Assembly: GCF_005862235.1 (NCBI RefSeq)
Contig: NZ_VCEK01000004.1
Location: 248,001 to 312,000, forward strand
Reading direction: 5' to 3'
Length of the DNA: 64,000 nt
Origin: Saccharomonospora piscinae
Lineage (GTDB): Bacteria > Actinomycetota > Actinomycetes > Mycobacteriales > Pseudonocardiaceae
Shown here: positions 36,993 to 44,963 of the stretch, one piece after another
Layout of the letters: the number at the start of each line of letters is the position of its first letter
How positions within the stretch are numbered: the first letter of the stretch is position 1
Program-made: the position numbers and the translations under genes
Notes under the pieces: model-generated
Told to the model about the DNA's origin: nothing
Seen by the model: only the letters and a program-made list of their open reading frames with translations
The model's database searches: none

Positions 36993-38036
36993 CTACGCCG
37001 TCACCGGGAGGCGCAGTGCGCTGGAGCCTTCGCGCCAGTGGCGCAGGGTGTGGGCGGCGAGGTGGCCTTCGAGCAGCTCGGTGGCCTGGATTCCGAACAC
37101 GACGTCGGCGGCCAGTTCCGGTTCGCGCGCCAGCAGGTCGCCGATCACCTCGCGGCGCATGACCTGTTCGTGTACCGCGTCGGCCTCGACGTGCTCGGTG
37201 AAGAAGAACCGGCACGCCTCCGGTGCGCCGAGGCGGTCGAGCGCCAGCACCATGCGGTGCGCGCTGGGCGCGGTGCTGATCTCGGCCGCCGCGAAGTGGC
37301 CCACCAGCGCTGCCCGGAGGCCGCGGTGCAGCCCGAACAACGACATCAGGTTCACCGTGGCGAACGCCTCCGGCGGAACGTGCTCGACGTAGCCGAGATA
37401 GCCGGTGCGCAGCCCCGCCGCCGCCAGCAGGTCGGCGTAGAGCTGCGAGTGCATCCGCTCGCCCCGGCCGCCGCCGAACTCGTCGAACTCCACCGCCACC
37501 AGCGCCGCCTTCGCCTGCCCGCGCAACCGCGGGATGACCCAGGCGTGCGGGTCGGCCTCCTTGAGGTGGTAGATCGACCGCATCGCCAGGTACTCGCGAA
37601 CCTGCGGCCAGCTTCCCCGGTCGCGCAGCCAGTGCGTCAGGCCGTCGCCGTTCACGGGCTCGACCAGCAGCTCGTCGAGGGCCTCGGTCACGTCGGCGGC
37701 CACGCCGTGCCCGGGCACGTCCGCCCGTAGCGCCGCGAGAAACCGTTGTTCCAGGGCGTTGCGGAGCCGCAGCAGTTCGGGATGCCACTCCCAGGCGGCG
37801 TCGACGTCGACGAACCCGCGGTAGTGCAGCTCGTAGCACACCTGCAACGCCACTTGCAGGTCGTCACCGTAGGGCTTCGGCCTGCCGATGTCGGTCGGCA
37901 GCCGGGCACGCGGGCCGGGCCGTTCCCGCAACGCCGTGATCACCGCCGCGGACAGCGGGCCGCGCGCCAGCGGCAGTGCGGCCACCGGCGCGGGCGACGG
38001 GTCCGGCACTCGTGGGGTGCTCACTGTGGTACTCAC
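36993..38036 (-). CDS. iron-containing redox enzyme family protein (haem-oxygenase-like diiron fold)
   Basis: 347 aa, ATG. All-helical; metal-ligand-type helices include 'ALQVCYELHYRGFVDVDAAWEWHPEL' in parts (Glu about 69, His about 71), 'EFDEFGGGRGERMHSQLYADLL' in parts (about 181-202) and 'FFFTEHVEADAVHEQVMRREVI' in parts (about 275-296), the Ex..HxxE pattern of HDO diiron oxidases. Relatives perform N-oxygenation or C-C cleavage; the substrate is unknown here. A SigB/SigF-like box lies 10 bases upstream. Confidence 0.85.
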   Translation of the reverse strand: MSTTVSTPRVPDPSPAPVAALPLARGPLSAAVITALRERPGPRARLPTDIGRPKPYGDDLQVALQVCYELHYRGFVDVDAAWEWHPELLRLRNALEQRFLAALRADVPGHGVAADVTEALDELLVEPVNGDGLTHWLRDRGSWPQVREYLAMRSIYHLKEADPHAWVIPRLRGQAKAALVAVEFDEFGGGRGERMHSQLYADLLAAAGLRTGYLGYVEHVPPEAFATVNLMSLFGLHRGLRAALVGHFAAAEISTAPSAHRMVLALDRLGAPEACRFFFTEHVEADAVHEQVMRREVIGDLLAREPELAADVVFGIQATELLEGHLAAHTLRHWREGSSALRLPVTA

Positions 38037-38045
38037 ACCACCGGG

Positions 38046-38071
38046 CTACCCGAGCCCCCGTGGGCGTACAC
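38046..38071 (-). promoter_or_regulatory. SigB/SigF-like promoter
   Basis: Minus-strand GTGT (38071-38068), 16 bases, GGGTAG (38051-38046), upstream of the diiron-enzyme start at 38036. Confidence 0.45.
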
Positions 38072-38081
38072 GAGGTGCGGA

Positions 38082-38708
38082 TCACCAGCAGAAGGGGTTC
38101 CACCAGGGGCAGCCGTCGTCGTCCTCGTCGTCGTCATCATCGTCGGGCGGGGTGGTGGTCGTGGTGTTCGCGGTCGACGACGTCGGTGGCTCGGGATCAC
38201 CCGGATCGCTCGGCTGGCTGGGCTCGCTCGGCTCGGACGGGTCGGACGGCTCCTCCGGAACGGTGCTGTCCTCGTCGGTCCGCTCGTCCTCCCCACCGCC
38301 GGAGTCCTCGCCGTCGTCCTCCTCGCGGCCGTCGTCGCCGGTCGTGTCGCCACCGCCGTCGGGGTCGGGTGTGGTCGTGGTCCCGGTGTCGACCGTGGAG
38401 TCGGTGACCACCGCGCTGCTGTCGGTGTCGCTGGTCCGGTGGGATGCGGTCGGGATCGCGCTGGTGGGTTCGAGCGAGAGGCGGTCGGGATCGACGATCA
38501 CCACGGTGCCGTCGTAGTCGTCGGCGCGCTCGCTGCCCTCACCAGGAGCCAGCGCGACCACGACCGCCGCGACGAGGCAACCCACGACGACGGCACCCAT
38601 GACCGCGAGCAGGCGCAGCCGTGACCGTGGCCCGGGAGGAACGCGGTCGTTCCAGTCGTCGTCGGCGGAAAGCCGTCTCACCGACACATCGTTGTCCAGG
38701 TTGTCCAC
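38082..38708 (-). CDS. membrane-anchored acidic low-complexity protein
   Basis: 208 aa. Short cytoplasmic head ('MDNLDNDVSVRRL'), one membrane segment at about 32-53 ('LLAVMGAVVVGCLVAAVVVAL'-like, in part), then an external tail of about 150 residues made almost only of Asp, Glu, Ser, Thr, Gly and Pro with no fold visible. It ends in 'DDDGCPWWNPFCW', a two-Cys, three-Trp hydrophobic cap. I recognise no family. The base composition stays in the normal range and third-position GC is high, so it is a real gene. The end could be a disulphide-closed binding peptide. Confidence 0.75.
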   Translation of the reverse strand: MDNLDNDVSVRRLSADDDWNDRVPPGPRSRLRLLAVMGAVVVGCLVAAVVVALAPGEGSERADDYDGTVVIVDPDRLSLEPTSAIPTASHRTSDTDSSAVVTDSTVDTGTTTTPDPDGGGDTTGDDGREEDDGEDSGGGEDERTDEDSTVPEEPSDPSEPSEPSQPSDPGDPEPPTSSTANTTTTTPPDDDDDDEDDDGCPWWNPFCW

Positions 38709-38843
38709 GCGCTAGCCTTCCGGACCGGGTATCAGCCGAGCGGAGCTGTCTCACCGTAGATCATTACGCTCCGCCACCACGGTGAGGCATTGTCCCGGAA
38801 CGCGCACTCGCTGTGGCAGAATCACCCGATTTCGATCCGCCGT

Positions 38844-39716
38844 TCACCGTGAGCGATGTCGGGTGTCACAGGGCGTGTCCGTCGGCTGGTTCCGTCCACA
38901 GTGGTATTGCGAGTGGGCGTGCTCGCGGAGAAACGCGACGAGCCGGTCGTCGAAGCCGACCTCGTTCTCCAGGTTCGGCAGGTGCCCCACACCGTCGAGC
39001 ACGGCCAGCGTGGCGGCGGGGATGCGCTCGGCCAGCAGTTCGGCCTCCGGCACCGGCGTCAGCACGTCGTCGGTCCCGACCACGACCAGGGTGGGCACGG
39101 CGATGCGGCCGAGCAGGTCGACGTGGTCGTCGCGCTGCGCACGGCCCCGCAGTGCCGCCGCCGCGCCCTCGGGTGAGGTGTGGCGCATCATGCGCCACAC
39201 GTGTTTCACCGTCGAGGGCAACGCGCGGGCGCTGTCCTCGGCGAGCAGCCGTGCTCCCAGCGCCGCCGCGTGCCCGTCGATCCCGTCCTGTGGCAGCGCG
39301 TCGGCCAGCGCGAGCCGCTGGGCCCGCACCTCGGGGGAGTCGGCGCGGGCCGAGGTCGCCGCCAGCACCAGCCCGTCGAGCCGGTCACCGAGGTGCCGGT
39401 AGCACTCCAGCGCCAGCTGTCCGCCCATCGACAGTCCACCGAGGACGAACCGGTCGAGACCGAGGTGATCGATTAGCGCGGTGAGGTCCAGAACGTGGCG
39501 CTCGAACGTCGTGACCGGGACCGGCGGGGTGAGCGGGCTGGCGCCGTAGCCCCGCAGGTCGGGTGTGACGACGCGGTAGCCCTCGCGGACGAGCCGCTGG
39601 ATCTGGGGCCGCCACATCGTGCGGTCGAACGGGTGGCCGTGGAGGAGAACGACGGGAGGTCCGTCGCCGTCGTCGGCATAGCCGAGGGTGACACCGGGGA
39701 GGGCGATCGAGGGCAT
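38844..39716 (-). CDS. alpha/beta hydrolase
   Basis: 290 aa, ATG. Oxyanion 'VVLLHGHPFDRTMW' (about 22-35), nucleophile elbow 'GGLSMGGQLALE' (Ser about 96), acid in 'VVGTDDVLTPVPEA' (about 216-229) and His in 'LDGVGHLPNLE' (about 245). Close to 3-oxoadipate enol-lactonase and esterase types. The last 20 residues are unusual (Cys- and Arg-rich) and may be a run-on past the ancestral stop. Divergent from the MocR gene, possibly under its control. Confidence 0.9.
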   Translation of the reverse strand: MPSIALPGVTLGYADDGDGPPVVLLHGHPFDRTMWRPQIQRLVREGYRVVTPDLRGYGASPLTPPVPVTTFERHVLDLTALIDHLGLDRFVLGGLSMGGQLALECYRHLGDRLDGLVLAATSARADSPEVRAQRLALADALPQDGIDGHAAALGARLLAEDSARALPSTVKHVWRMMRHTSPEGAAAALRGRAQRDDHVDLLGRIAVPTLVVVGTDDVLTPVPEAELLAERIPAATLAVLDGVGHLPNLENEVGFDDRLVAFLREHAHSQYHCGRNQPTDTPCDTRHRSR

Positions 39717-39745
39717 ACCGCGACGCTATTCACGGAGCCAGCTCA

Positions 39746-39779
39746 GAGCAATAGAAACATTGTGCTCGGTGCAATAATG
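39746..39779. promoter_or_regulatory. repeated GAGCAAT/GTGCAATA elements upstream of mocR-type gene
   Basis: In this AT-richer stretch GAGCAATA (39746) and GTGCAATA (39769) are direct repeats and ATTGTGCTC lies between them in opposite sense. MocR regulators bind such spaced direct and inverted repeats. It sits in the 67-base divergent region 5 to 38 bases before the start at 39784. Confidence 0.5.
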
Positions 39780-39783
39780 CGGT

Positions 39784-41118
39784 ATGCGTGACTACCGCTC
39801 CATCGCCGACGGCATCGCCGACGACATCGCGGCCGGGCGTCTGCGGCCCGGTGACCGCCTGCCCACCCAGCGCCGTTTCGCGAGAACCCACCGCATCGCG
39901 GCGTCCACGGCCGCGCGCGTCTACCGCGACCTGACCAGGCGAGGGCTCGTCGTCGGCGAGGTCGGCCGTGGCACGTACGTGCGGGCGGCACCCGTGCGCC
40001 CTGATCCCGCACTCGCCGAACCCGCGGCGGCCACGACCGTGGACCTGGAACTCAACACGGTCCTGCCGCCGGGCTCGCCCGCCTCGCTCGACGCGCTGCG
40101 GCCCGGACTGGACGGCCTGCTGCGTCCCGACGTCCTCGCCGCCGCGCTGCGCTCGCGCAGTGTCACCGGAACGCCCGAGGCCCGCGCGGCGGCGGTGCCG
40201 TTGCTGTCGCGCGCGAACTGGTCGCCGTCGCCCGGCGACCTGGCGTTCGCGGGCAACGGTCGCCAGGCGATCGCGGCGGCCGTGTCCGCGCTGCTGGGCG
40301 TCGGCGGCAGGCTCGGAGTCGAGTCGTTCACCTACCCGGTGATGAAGGGCATCGCCGCCCGGCTCGGGATCACGCTCGTGCCGCTGCCGGTGGACGAGCA
40401 GGGCCTCGTTCCCGGTGCCGTCGCCGACGCGGGTGTGGACGCGCTCTACGTCCAGCCCACGCTGCACAACCCGCTGGGCGTCACCATGCCGGTGAACCGC
40501 CGGGAGGAACTCGCGGACGTGCTGCGGCGGCACGAGCTGTACGCCGTCGAGGACGCGGTCTACACCTTCCTGCGCGACGACGCGCCGCTGGCGGCCTACG
40601 CTCCCGACCGGACCGTGCTGGTGGACAGCCTGTCCAAGCGGTTCCTGCCCGAGCTCACAGTGGGGTTCGTGGTCGCACCGCCCGCCGTGGCCGGGCGGGT
40701 CGCCGCCGCGCTGCGCTCCGGTGCGTGGGCGGCGAGCGGCTTCGCGCTGGCCGCGGCGACCCGGTGGATCGAGGACGGCACGGTGTCCTCGGTGCAGGAA
40801 AGCAAGCGGGCGGACGCGGCCGCGCGGACAAGCATCATCCGAACTGGACTGTCCGGTTTCACCGTGCGATCCGACGACCGCTCCTACCACTGCTGGTGGG
40901 AACTCCCCTCCCCGTGGCGGGCCGACACCTTTCTCGCCGCCGCCGCGCGGCGGGGGATCGCGGTGAGCCCCGCGGGAGCCTTCGCGGTCGGCGCGGCCCA
41001 CACCCCTTCCGCGGTGCGGCTCGCCCTCGCGGGACCCGATCTTTCCACTGTGGAACACGCCGTCACCGTGCTCGCCGATCTGGCGCGGCGCGACCCCGAG
41101 TCGGAGGGCGTCGAATGA
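39784..41118 (+). CDS. MocR-type GntR/aminotransferase regulator
   Basis: 444 aa, ATG. GntR winged helix at about 1-70 ('LPTQRRFARTHRIAASTAARVYRDL' in parts), linker, then a fold-type I PLP domain (about 95-440) with 'YVQPTLHNPLGVTMP' (about 221-235), 'YAVEDAVYTFLRDD' and the PLP Lys in 'VDSLSKRFLPEL' (about 284). Such proteins sense PLP or an amino donor rather than catalyse transamination. The Arg binding the substrate carboxylate is hard to place in the C-terminus. Likely targets: itself and the divergent hydrolase. Confidence 0.9.
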   Translation: MRDYRSIADGIADDIAAGRLRPGDRLPTQRRFARTHRIAASTAARVYRDLTRRGLVVGEVGRGTYVRAAPVRPDPALAEPAAATTVDLELNTVLPPGSPASLDALRPGLDGLLRPDVLAAALRSRSVTGTPEARAAAVPLLSRANWSPSPGDLAFAGNGRQAIAAAVSALLGVGGRLGVESFTYPVMKGIAARLGITLVPLPVDEQGLVPGAVADAGVDALYVQPTLHNPLGVTMPVNRREELADVLRRHELYAVEDAVYTFLRDDAPLAAYAPDRTVLVDSLSKRFLPELTVGFVVAPPAVAGRVAAALRSGAWAASGFALAAATRWIEDGTVSSVQESKRADAAARTSIIRTGLSGFTVRSDDRSYHCWWELPSPWRADTFLAAAARRGIAVSPAGAFAVGAAHTPSAVRLALAGPDLSTVEHAVTVLADLARRDPESEGVE

Positions 41119-41125
41119 TCGACTC

Positions 41126-41151
41126 GTTTCACCCGTGCGGTGGGTGGGTAG
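41126..41151 (+). promoter_or_regulatory. SigB/SigF-like promoter
   Basis: GTTT (41126-41129), 16 bases, GGGTAG (41146-41151), 22 bases before the DUF2795 start; a close match to the actinobacterial stress-sigma consensus. Confidence 0.6.
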
Positions 41152-41173
41152 CCGCGCCGTGGAGGTGAGCACG

Positions 41174-41488
41174 ATGGCAACGACCGTCGAACGACTGCAC
41201 TCGGCGCTGTCCGGGGCGGACTTTCCCGCGCAGCGGGACGATCTCGTGCGCAGTGCGGAGAACGCGAACGCGGACGCGGACACGATCAAGGAACTCCGGG
41301 GCATCCCGCCCGAGAGCTACGGCAGCCTCGCCGACGTCGAGCGCGCGGTGTCGTTCGCGTCCCCGGAGAGCGACCACGAGCGGGCGAAGCGCCGGGGCAG
41401 GCACACCAAACCGGGGCTGGCCGAGCAGGAGAAGGACGTGCCCGAGCACCCGATCGTCGAGGAGCTCGGCGAGAACCGGGGAAGCTGA
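41174..41488 (+). CDS. DUF2795 protein
   Basis: 104 aa from the ATG at 41174, which has GGAGGTGAG 4 bases upstream. DUF2795 fold: 'LHSALSGADFPAQRDDLVRSA' without its last residue (about 7-27), 'IKELRGIPPESYGSLADVERAV' in parts (about 37-58). A basic, charged tail ('ERAKRRGRHTKPGL') follows. Small stress-associated actinobacterial protein of unknown function; a nucleic-acid role is conceivable from the tail. Confidence 0.85.
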   Translation: MATTVERLHSALSGADFPAQRDDLVRSAENANADADTIKELRGIPPESYGSLADVERAVSFASPESDHERAKRRGRHTKPGLAEQEKDVPEHPIVEELGENRGS

Positions 41489-41491
41489 CTC

Positions 41492-41516
41492 GTTTGTGCG
41501 GCCGGGCGGCGGGTAG
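41492..41516 (+). promoter_or_regulatory. SigB/SigF-like promoter
   Basis: GTTT (41492-41495), 15 bases, GGGTAG (41511-41516), 40 bases before the ATG at 41557. Confidence 0.6.
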
Positions 41517-41556
41517 CTCCTACAGCGCGAGAGTCGGACGAGAGAACAAGGCGATC

Positions 41557-41949
41557 ATGGAGCTTCCCGCTAACGGCGACCTGGACGACTCCCCGGCCCG
41601 GCTGGCCGCGCTGGCCGAGGACGCCGTCAGGGCACTCGCCCTGCGCACCTCCGGTCCGGTGGACGGCGACGTCCTCGCCAGCCCCGGCGAGATGTACGAG
41701 GTACTGGGGTCGATGAAGCTGCTGGTCGACCATCTCGCGCGCTGCGTGCCCGAGCTGGCGACCTGGCTCGAACAGTGTCTGTGGTGCGGCCGGGTCGGCG
41801 GTCGTGATCCCGAGGTGTACGGGGCCACGGCTGAGTCGATCTTCGAGGTCACCTCGGCACTCGCGCGGGCTCACCGGCTGGGAGTCGGCCTGAGCCGGGA
41901 GTTGCAGGCCGCGCAGGCGGCCAGCACGGACCTGGTCGTCAGCGAGTGA
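41557..41949 (+). CDS. small conserved-looking helical protein of unknown function
   Basis: 130 aa, ATG; only a weak purine-rich ribosome binding site. Predicted all-helical: 'ARLAALAEDAVRALALRT', 'GEMYEVLGSMKLLVDHLARC', 'ELATWLEQCLWCGRVGG' (with CLWC) and 'TAESIFEVTSALARAHRLGV'. No domain recognised. Strong codon bias in frame and its own stress-type promoter support a real gene. Confidence 0.75.
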   Translation: MELPANGDLDDSPARLAALAEDAVRALALRTSGPVDGDVLASPGEMYEVLGSMKLLVDHLARCVPELATWLEQCLWCGRVGGRDPEVYGATAESIFEVTSALARAHRLGVGLSRELQAAQAASTDLVVSE

Positions 41950-41967
41950 GGCGGGCCGGGCCCCGGC

Positions 41968-42150
41968 TCAGCCGGGTTCCGGCTCCGGCCGCCGGGGCTC
42001 GGGCGGGGCCAGCTCGTTGGTCTCCCGCTGCTGCTCGATGGCCTCGATGAGTTCCGTGAAGCTCATGTGTGCCACGAAGGTGATGCCCTCCCGGCGTGCT
42101 TCCTCGGTCAACTCCGCCGTCGTCTTGCCGTACATGTTCTCGCCTGACAT
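41968..42150 (-). CDS. Rho_N/SAP-like small protein
   Basis: 60 aa, ATG with GGAGGACCTC upstream. 'TTAELTEEARREGITFVAHM' and 'SFTELIEAIEQQRE' form the helix-extended loop-helix of Rho-N/SAP-like domains (about 9-43), followed by a Pro/Glu tail. Stand-alone proteins of this type are small, stress-associated and of unknown role. Convergent with the gene before it. Confidence 0.65.
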   Translation of the reverse strand: MSGENMYGKTTAELTEEARREGITFVAHMSFTELIEAIEQQRETNELAPPEPRRPEPEPG

Positions 42151-42181
42151 GAGGTCCTCCGCATTCGCTTACGCCTTTCGG

Positions 42182-42206
42182 GTATCCCCCGGAGCGAAGC
42201 GTTAAC
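42182..42206 (-). promoter_or_regulatory. SigB/SigF-like promoter
   Basis: Minus-strand GTTA (42206-42203), 15 bases, GGATAC (42187-42182), 31 bases before the ATG at 42150. Confidence 0.4.
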
Positions 42207-42233
42207 CCGATCGGACGCTGCGGGAGGCGTCAC

Positions 42234-43385
42234 ATGTCCTCGACGTTCACTCTCGGTACGGTCGCGGGGATTCGCGTGGGCGCGCACTGGAGTGTGCTCG
42301 GCATCCTGGTGATCCTCGTGGTCGCGCTGGGGTTCCGTAGCTGGCCGGTGATCGTGCCGGGCTACGCCGCCGTCGCCTACGTCGCGGCGGCCGTGGTGGC
42401 GGCGCTGCTGTTCCTCGTCTCGCTGCTCGCCCACGAACTCGCGCACGCGGTCGTGGCCCGGCGGCAGGGGGTCGAGGTGAACGACATCACGCTGTGGCTG
42501 CTCGGCGGGCTGGCTTCGCTGCGCAGCGAAGCGAAGACCCCCGGCGCCGACCTGCGCATCGCGGCGGCGGGGCCACTGGCCAGTGTCGTCGCCGCCGCCG
42601 TGTTCGGTGCGCTCGCCTGGCTGCTGGTGGTGGTCGACGCCCCGACGCTCGTGGTGCTGGTCGCCGCCTATCTGGCCGTGCTCAACGTCGTGCTGGCCGC
42701 GTTCAACCTCGTTCCCGCGGCACCGCTGGACGGTGGGCGCATCCTGCGTGCCGCGCTGTGGGCGTGGCGCGGCGACCGCGACCGGGCGGCCTGGTGGAGC
42801 GCCAGGGCCGGGCGGGGCTTCGGCATCGCCCTCATCCTGCTCGGAGCGTGGCAACTGCTGTTCGTCGGCACGGGAAACGGGCTGTGGTGGGTGCTGATCG
42901 GCCTGTTCGTCGTCACGGTCGCCGGCGCCGAGGAACAGCAGGCACGTCTGGGCAGCACGCTGGCCGACGTCCGGGTGTCCGAGGTGATGAGCGCGGACCC
43001 GGACACCACCGAGGGAGCCCGGTCGGTGCACGACTTCCTGCACGGGGTGCTGCTCCAGCGGCGGCACTCGGCGTTTCCGGTGGTCGACGAGCAGGGCCGG
43101 GTCGAGGGCCTCGTGACCCTCAACCGGCTGCGGTCGGTACCGCTCGCGCAGCGCGCGACCACCACGGTGCGCGAGATCGCCGCGCTGCTCGCCGACGTGC
43201 CCGTCACCGAACCGGACGCCCGGCTCACCGACCTGCTGCCCGCACTGCGCGACGCGGCCGACGGCAGGGCGCTCGTGTTCGACGGCGACCGGCTCACGGG
43301 CATCGTCACGCCCACCGACGTCAGCAGGGCCGTGGCGGTGCGTGGTCTCGTGGCAGGCAGTGGTTCCGGCGGCTCCGGCGGCTAG
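42234..43385 (+). CDS. site-2-protease-family membrane metalloprotease with CBS domains
   Basis: 383 aa, ATG with GGGAGG upstream. About six membrane helices (16-36, 42-72, 100-130, 138-160, 185-222). Zinc motif 'LLAHELAHAV' (HExxH about 65-69) and the second ligand 'PAAPLDGGRIL' (about 161-171). A C-terminal CBS pair ('VSEVMSADPDTT' about 245; 'ALVFDGDRLTGIVTPTDVSR' about 343-362) may gate activity by nucleotide. Resembles mycobacterial Rip3. Substrates are probably membrane anti-sigma factors. Ends convergently with the next gene, overlapping by 4 bases. Confidence 0.9.
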   Translation: MSSTFTLGTVAGIRVGAHWSVLGILVILVVALGFRSWPVIVPGYAAVAYVAAAVVAALLFLVSLLAHELAHAVVARRQGVEVNDITLWLLGGLASLRSEAKTPGADLRIAAAGPLASVVAAAVFGALAWLLVVVDAPTLVVLVAAYLAVLNVVLAAFNLVPAAPLDGGRILRAALWAWRGDRDRAAWWSARAGRGFGIALILLGAWQLLFVGTGNGLWWVLIGLFVVTVAGAEEQQARLGSTLADVRVSEVMSADPDTTEGARSVHDFLHGVLLQRRHSAFPVVDEQGRVEGLVTLNRLRSVPLAQRATTTVREIAALLADVPVTEPDARLTDLLPALRDAADGRALVFDGDRLTGIVTPTDVSRAVAVRGLVAGSGSGGSGG

Positions 43386-44446
43386 GGACGCCTGCCCACA
43401 CCCGTGGCGAGTTCGCCGAGCCTGCCTCCCGGCACGGACGGCGCCAGTGGCGGGGTGTCCCGGCCCGCACGCTCGGCCAGGCCGGTGAGGAACTCGGAGA
43501 TCGCCTCGGCCGCCGAATACCGCGGAGCCCACCGCAGTTCGGTGCGTGCTCGCGTGGTGTCCATCAGCGGCAGCCGCACCACCGCGTCGAACAACCCCGG
43601 CGAGGCGGGCACCAGCCGCAGGTTCCAGGCCGCCGACAACGCGGACCGCAGCAGCCGAGACGGCATCCGCACCGTGCGCGCGCCCAGCAGGCCCGCGAGC
43701 AGGCGCCCGTCGACGGGCTCGTCGGCCGCCACGTTGAAGGCGCCGCGCACGTCGCGCACCGCCGCGAGCCGGAACGCCTGCCCGGCGTCGGAAGAGTGCA
43801 GGACCTGCATCCGCAGATCCCGGGGGTTCGGCACCACGGGCACCAGGCCGGGGCGCAGGAGCCCCGCCGGGACGAAGGGGCCGAGGAACAGCCGCCGCTG
43901 CTGGCTGGCCGACTCCCGCCGGAAGACGAAGCCGGGCCGCAGCCGCACCACCCGGGTACCGGTGTGCTCGGCCTCGAACGCGTCCAGCGCCCGCTCCAGG
44001 TACGCCTTCTCCCGGGTGTACGCCGCGCCGGGCCAGCCGTGCGTGGGCCACTGCTCCGACACCAGCCGGTCCTTCGGGCCCGGCGAGTAGGCGCCCACCG
44101 ACGACGAGTACACCAGCGCGGGCACCGCGCACCGCCCCGCCGCCTCGAAGACCCGGACGCTGCCCAGCACGTTGTTGCGCCACGTCGTCACCGGATCGCG
44201 GGTGGGCTGGAACAGCCACGCCAGATGCACGACCACGTCGGCGTCCTCGAACAGTGCGTCGAGGGCCGCGTCGTCGGCCTTGCCGAGGTCGAGCGGCTCG
44301 ATCCGCAGTTTCGGGTGCGACCAGCGGGGCTCGCGCCGTGCCACACCGATGATCGAGGACACGCCGGGGTCGGCGCCCAGCGCCTCCACCGTGCTCGTGC
44401 CGATGTTGCCGGTGGCGCCGGTGACGACGACGCGCAACCCGCTCAT
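43382..44446 (-). CDS. NAD-dependent epimerase/dehydratase (extended SDR)
   Basis: 354 aa, ATG. 'RVVVTGATGNIGTSTVEAL' (about 5-23), 'VVHLAWLFQPTRDP' (about 71-84), 'VYSSSVGAYSPGP' (about 110-122) with Ser, and Tyr-Lys in 'YTREKAYLE' (about 139-147). Atypical SDR related to actinobacterial sugar or steroid epimerases; substrate unknown. Start overlaps the SRPBCC stop by 4 bases, so the two are cotranscribed. Confidence 0.88.
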   Translation of the reverse strand: MSGLRVVVTGATGNIGTSTVEALGADPGVSSIIGVARREPRWSHPKLRIEPLDLGKADDAALDALFEDADVVVHLAWLFQPTRDPVTTWRNNVLGSVRVFEAAGRCAVPALVYSSSVGAYSPGPKDRLVSEQWPTHGWPGAAYTREKAYLERALDAFEAEHTGTRVVRLRPGFVFRRESASQQRRLFLGPFVPAGLLRPGLVPVVPNPRDLRMQVLHSSDAGQAFRLAAVRDVRGAFNVAADEPVDGRLLAGLLGARTVRMPSRLLRSALSAAWNLRLVPASPGLFDAVVRLPLMDTTRARTELRWAPRYSAAEAISEFLTGLAERAGRDTPPLAPSVPGGRLGELATGVGRRP

Positions 44447-44886
44447 CCGGCGCTCCCGGCGTCGCGCACGAGGGCCACCAGCCGGTCGAGCGCCTGCTCG
44501 ATACCGCGGTCGACCTCCTCGCTGTACTCCCCGCCCAGGGTCTCGGGCTGGGAGCCCGAGAAGGTCACGTGCAGCGTGGCGAGGGTGGCCTGCCCCGCCG
44601 GTGCGCCGCCTCCGGTGTCGTGCGGCTCGACCTGCAACCAGCCCTCGTAGTCGCGGTCCGTGCCGCCCCAGCGCAACCGCATCCGGTCGCGGTCGGCGTC
44701 GAGGTAGCCGTCCTCGTCGTGGACCTCGCTGCCGCTGGCGATCCACGCGTGCAGGGCGCCGTCGCCCTCGGGCTCCACCTCCACGCCCTCGGGAGTCCAG
44801 CTGTCCAGCACCGACGGCGACGACGCGAGGTCGAAGACGACCTCCGGCGAGGCGGCGATGACGCGGGTGTGCTCGAAATCGGCCAT
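44443..44886 (-). CDS. SRPBCC (START-like) protein
   Basis: 147 aa, ATG. 'FEHTRVIAASPEVVFDLASS' (about 3-22) and 'LDSWTPEGVEVEPEGDG' start the helix-grip fold; a C-terminal helix 'GIEQALDRLVALVRDAGS' closes it. Binds a hydrophobic ligand or acts as cyclase/AHSA1-like; no specific function assigned. First gene of a two-gene operon. Confidence 0.85.
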   Translation of the reverse strand: MADFEHTRVIAASPEVVFDLASSPSVLDSWTPEGVEVEPEGDGALHAWIASGSEVHDEDGYLDADRDRMRLRWGGTDRDYEGWLQVEPHDTGGGAPAGQATLATLHVTFSGSQPETLGGEYSEEVDRGIEQALDRLVALVRDAGSAG

Positions 44887-44963
44887 GCGGCGGGCATACC
44901 CGTCCCGGCGGCGGCTATGCCGGGACGTGCCGGTCAGCGCCGGTCACGACGCGCGCTCCGTCG

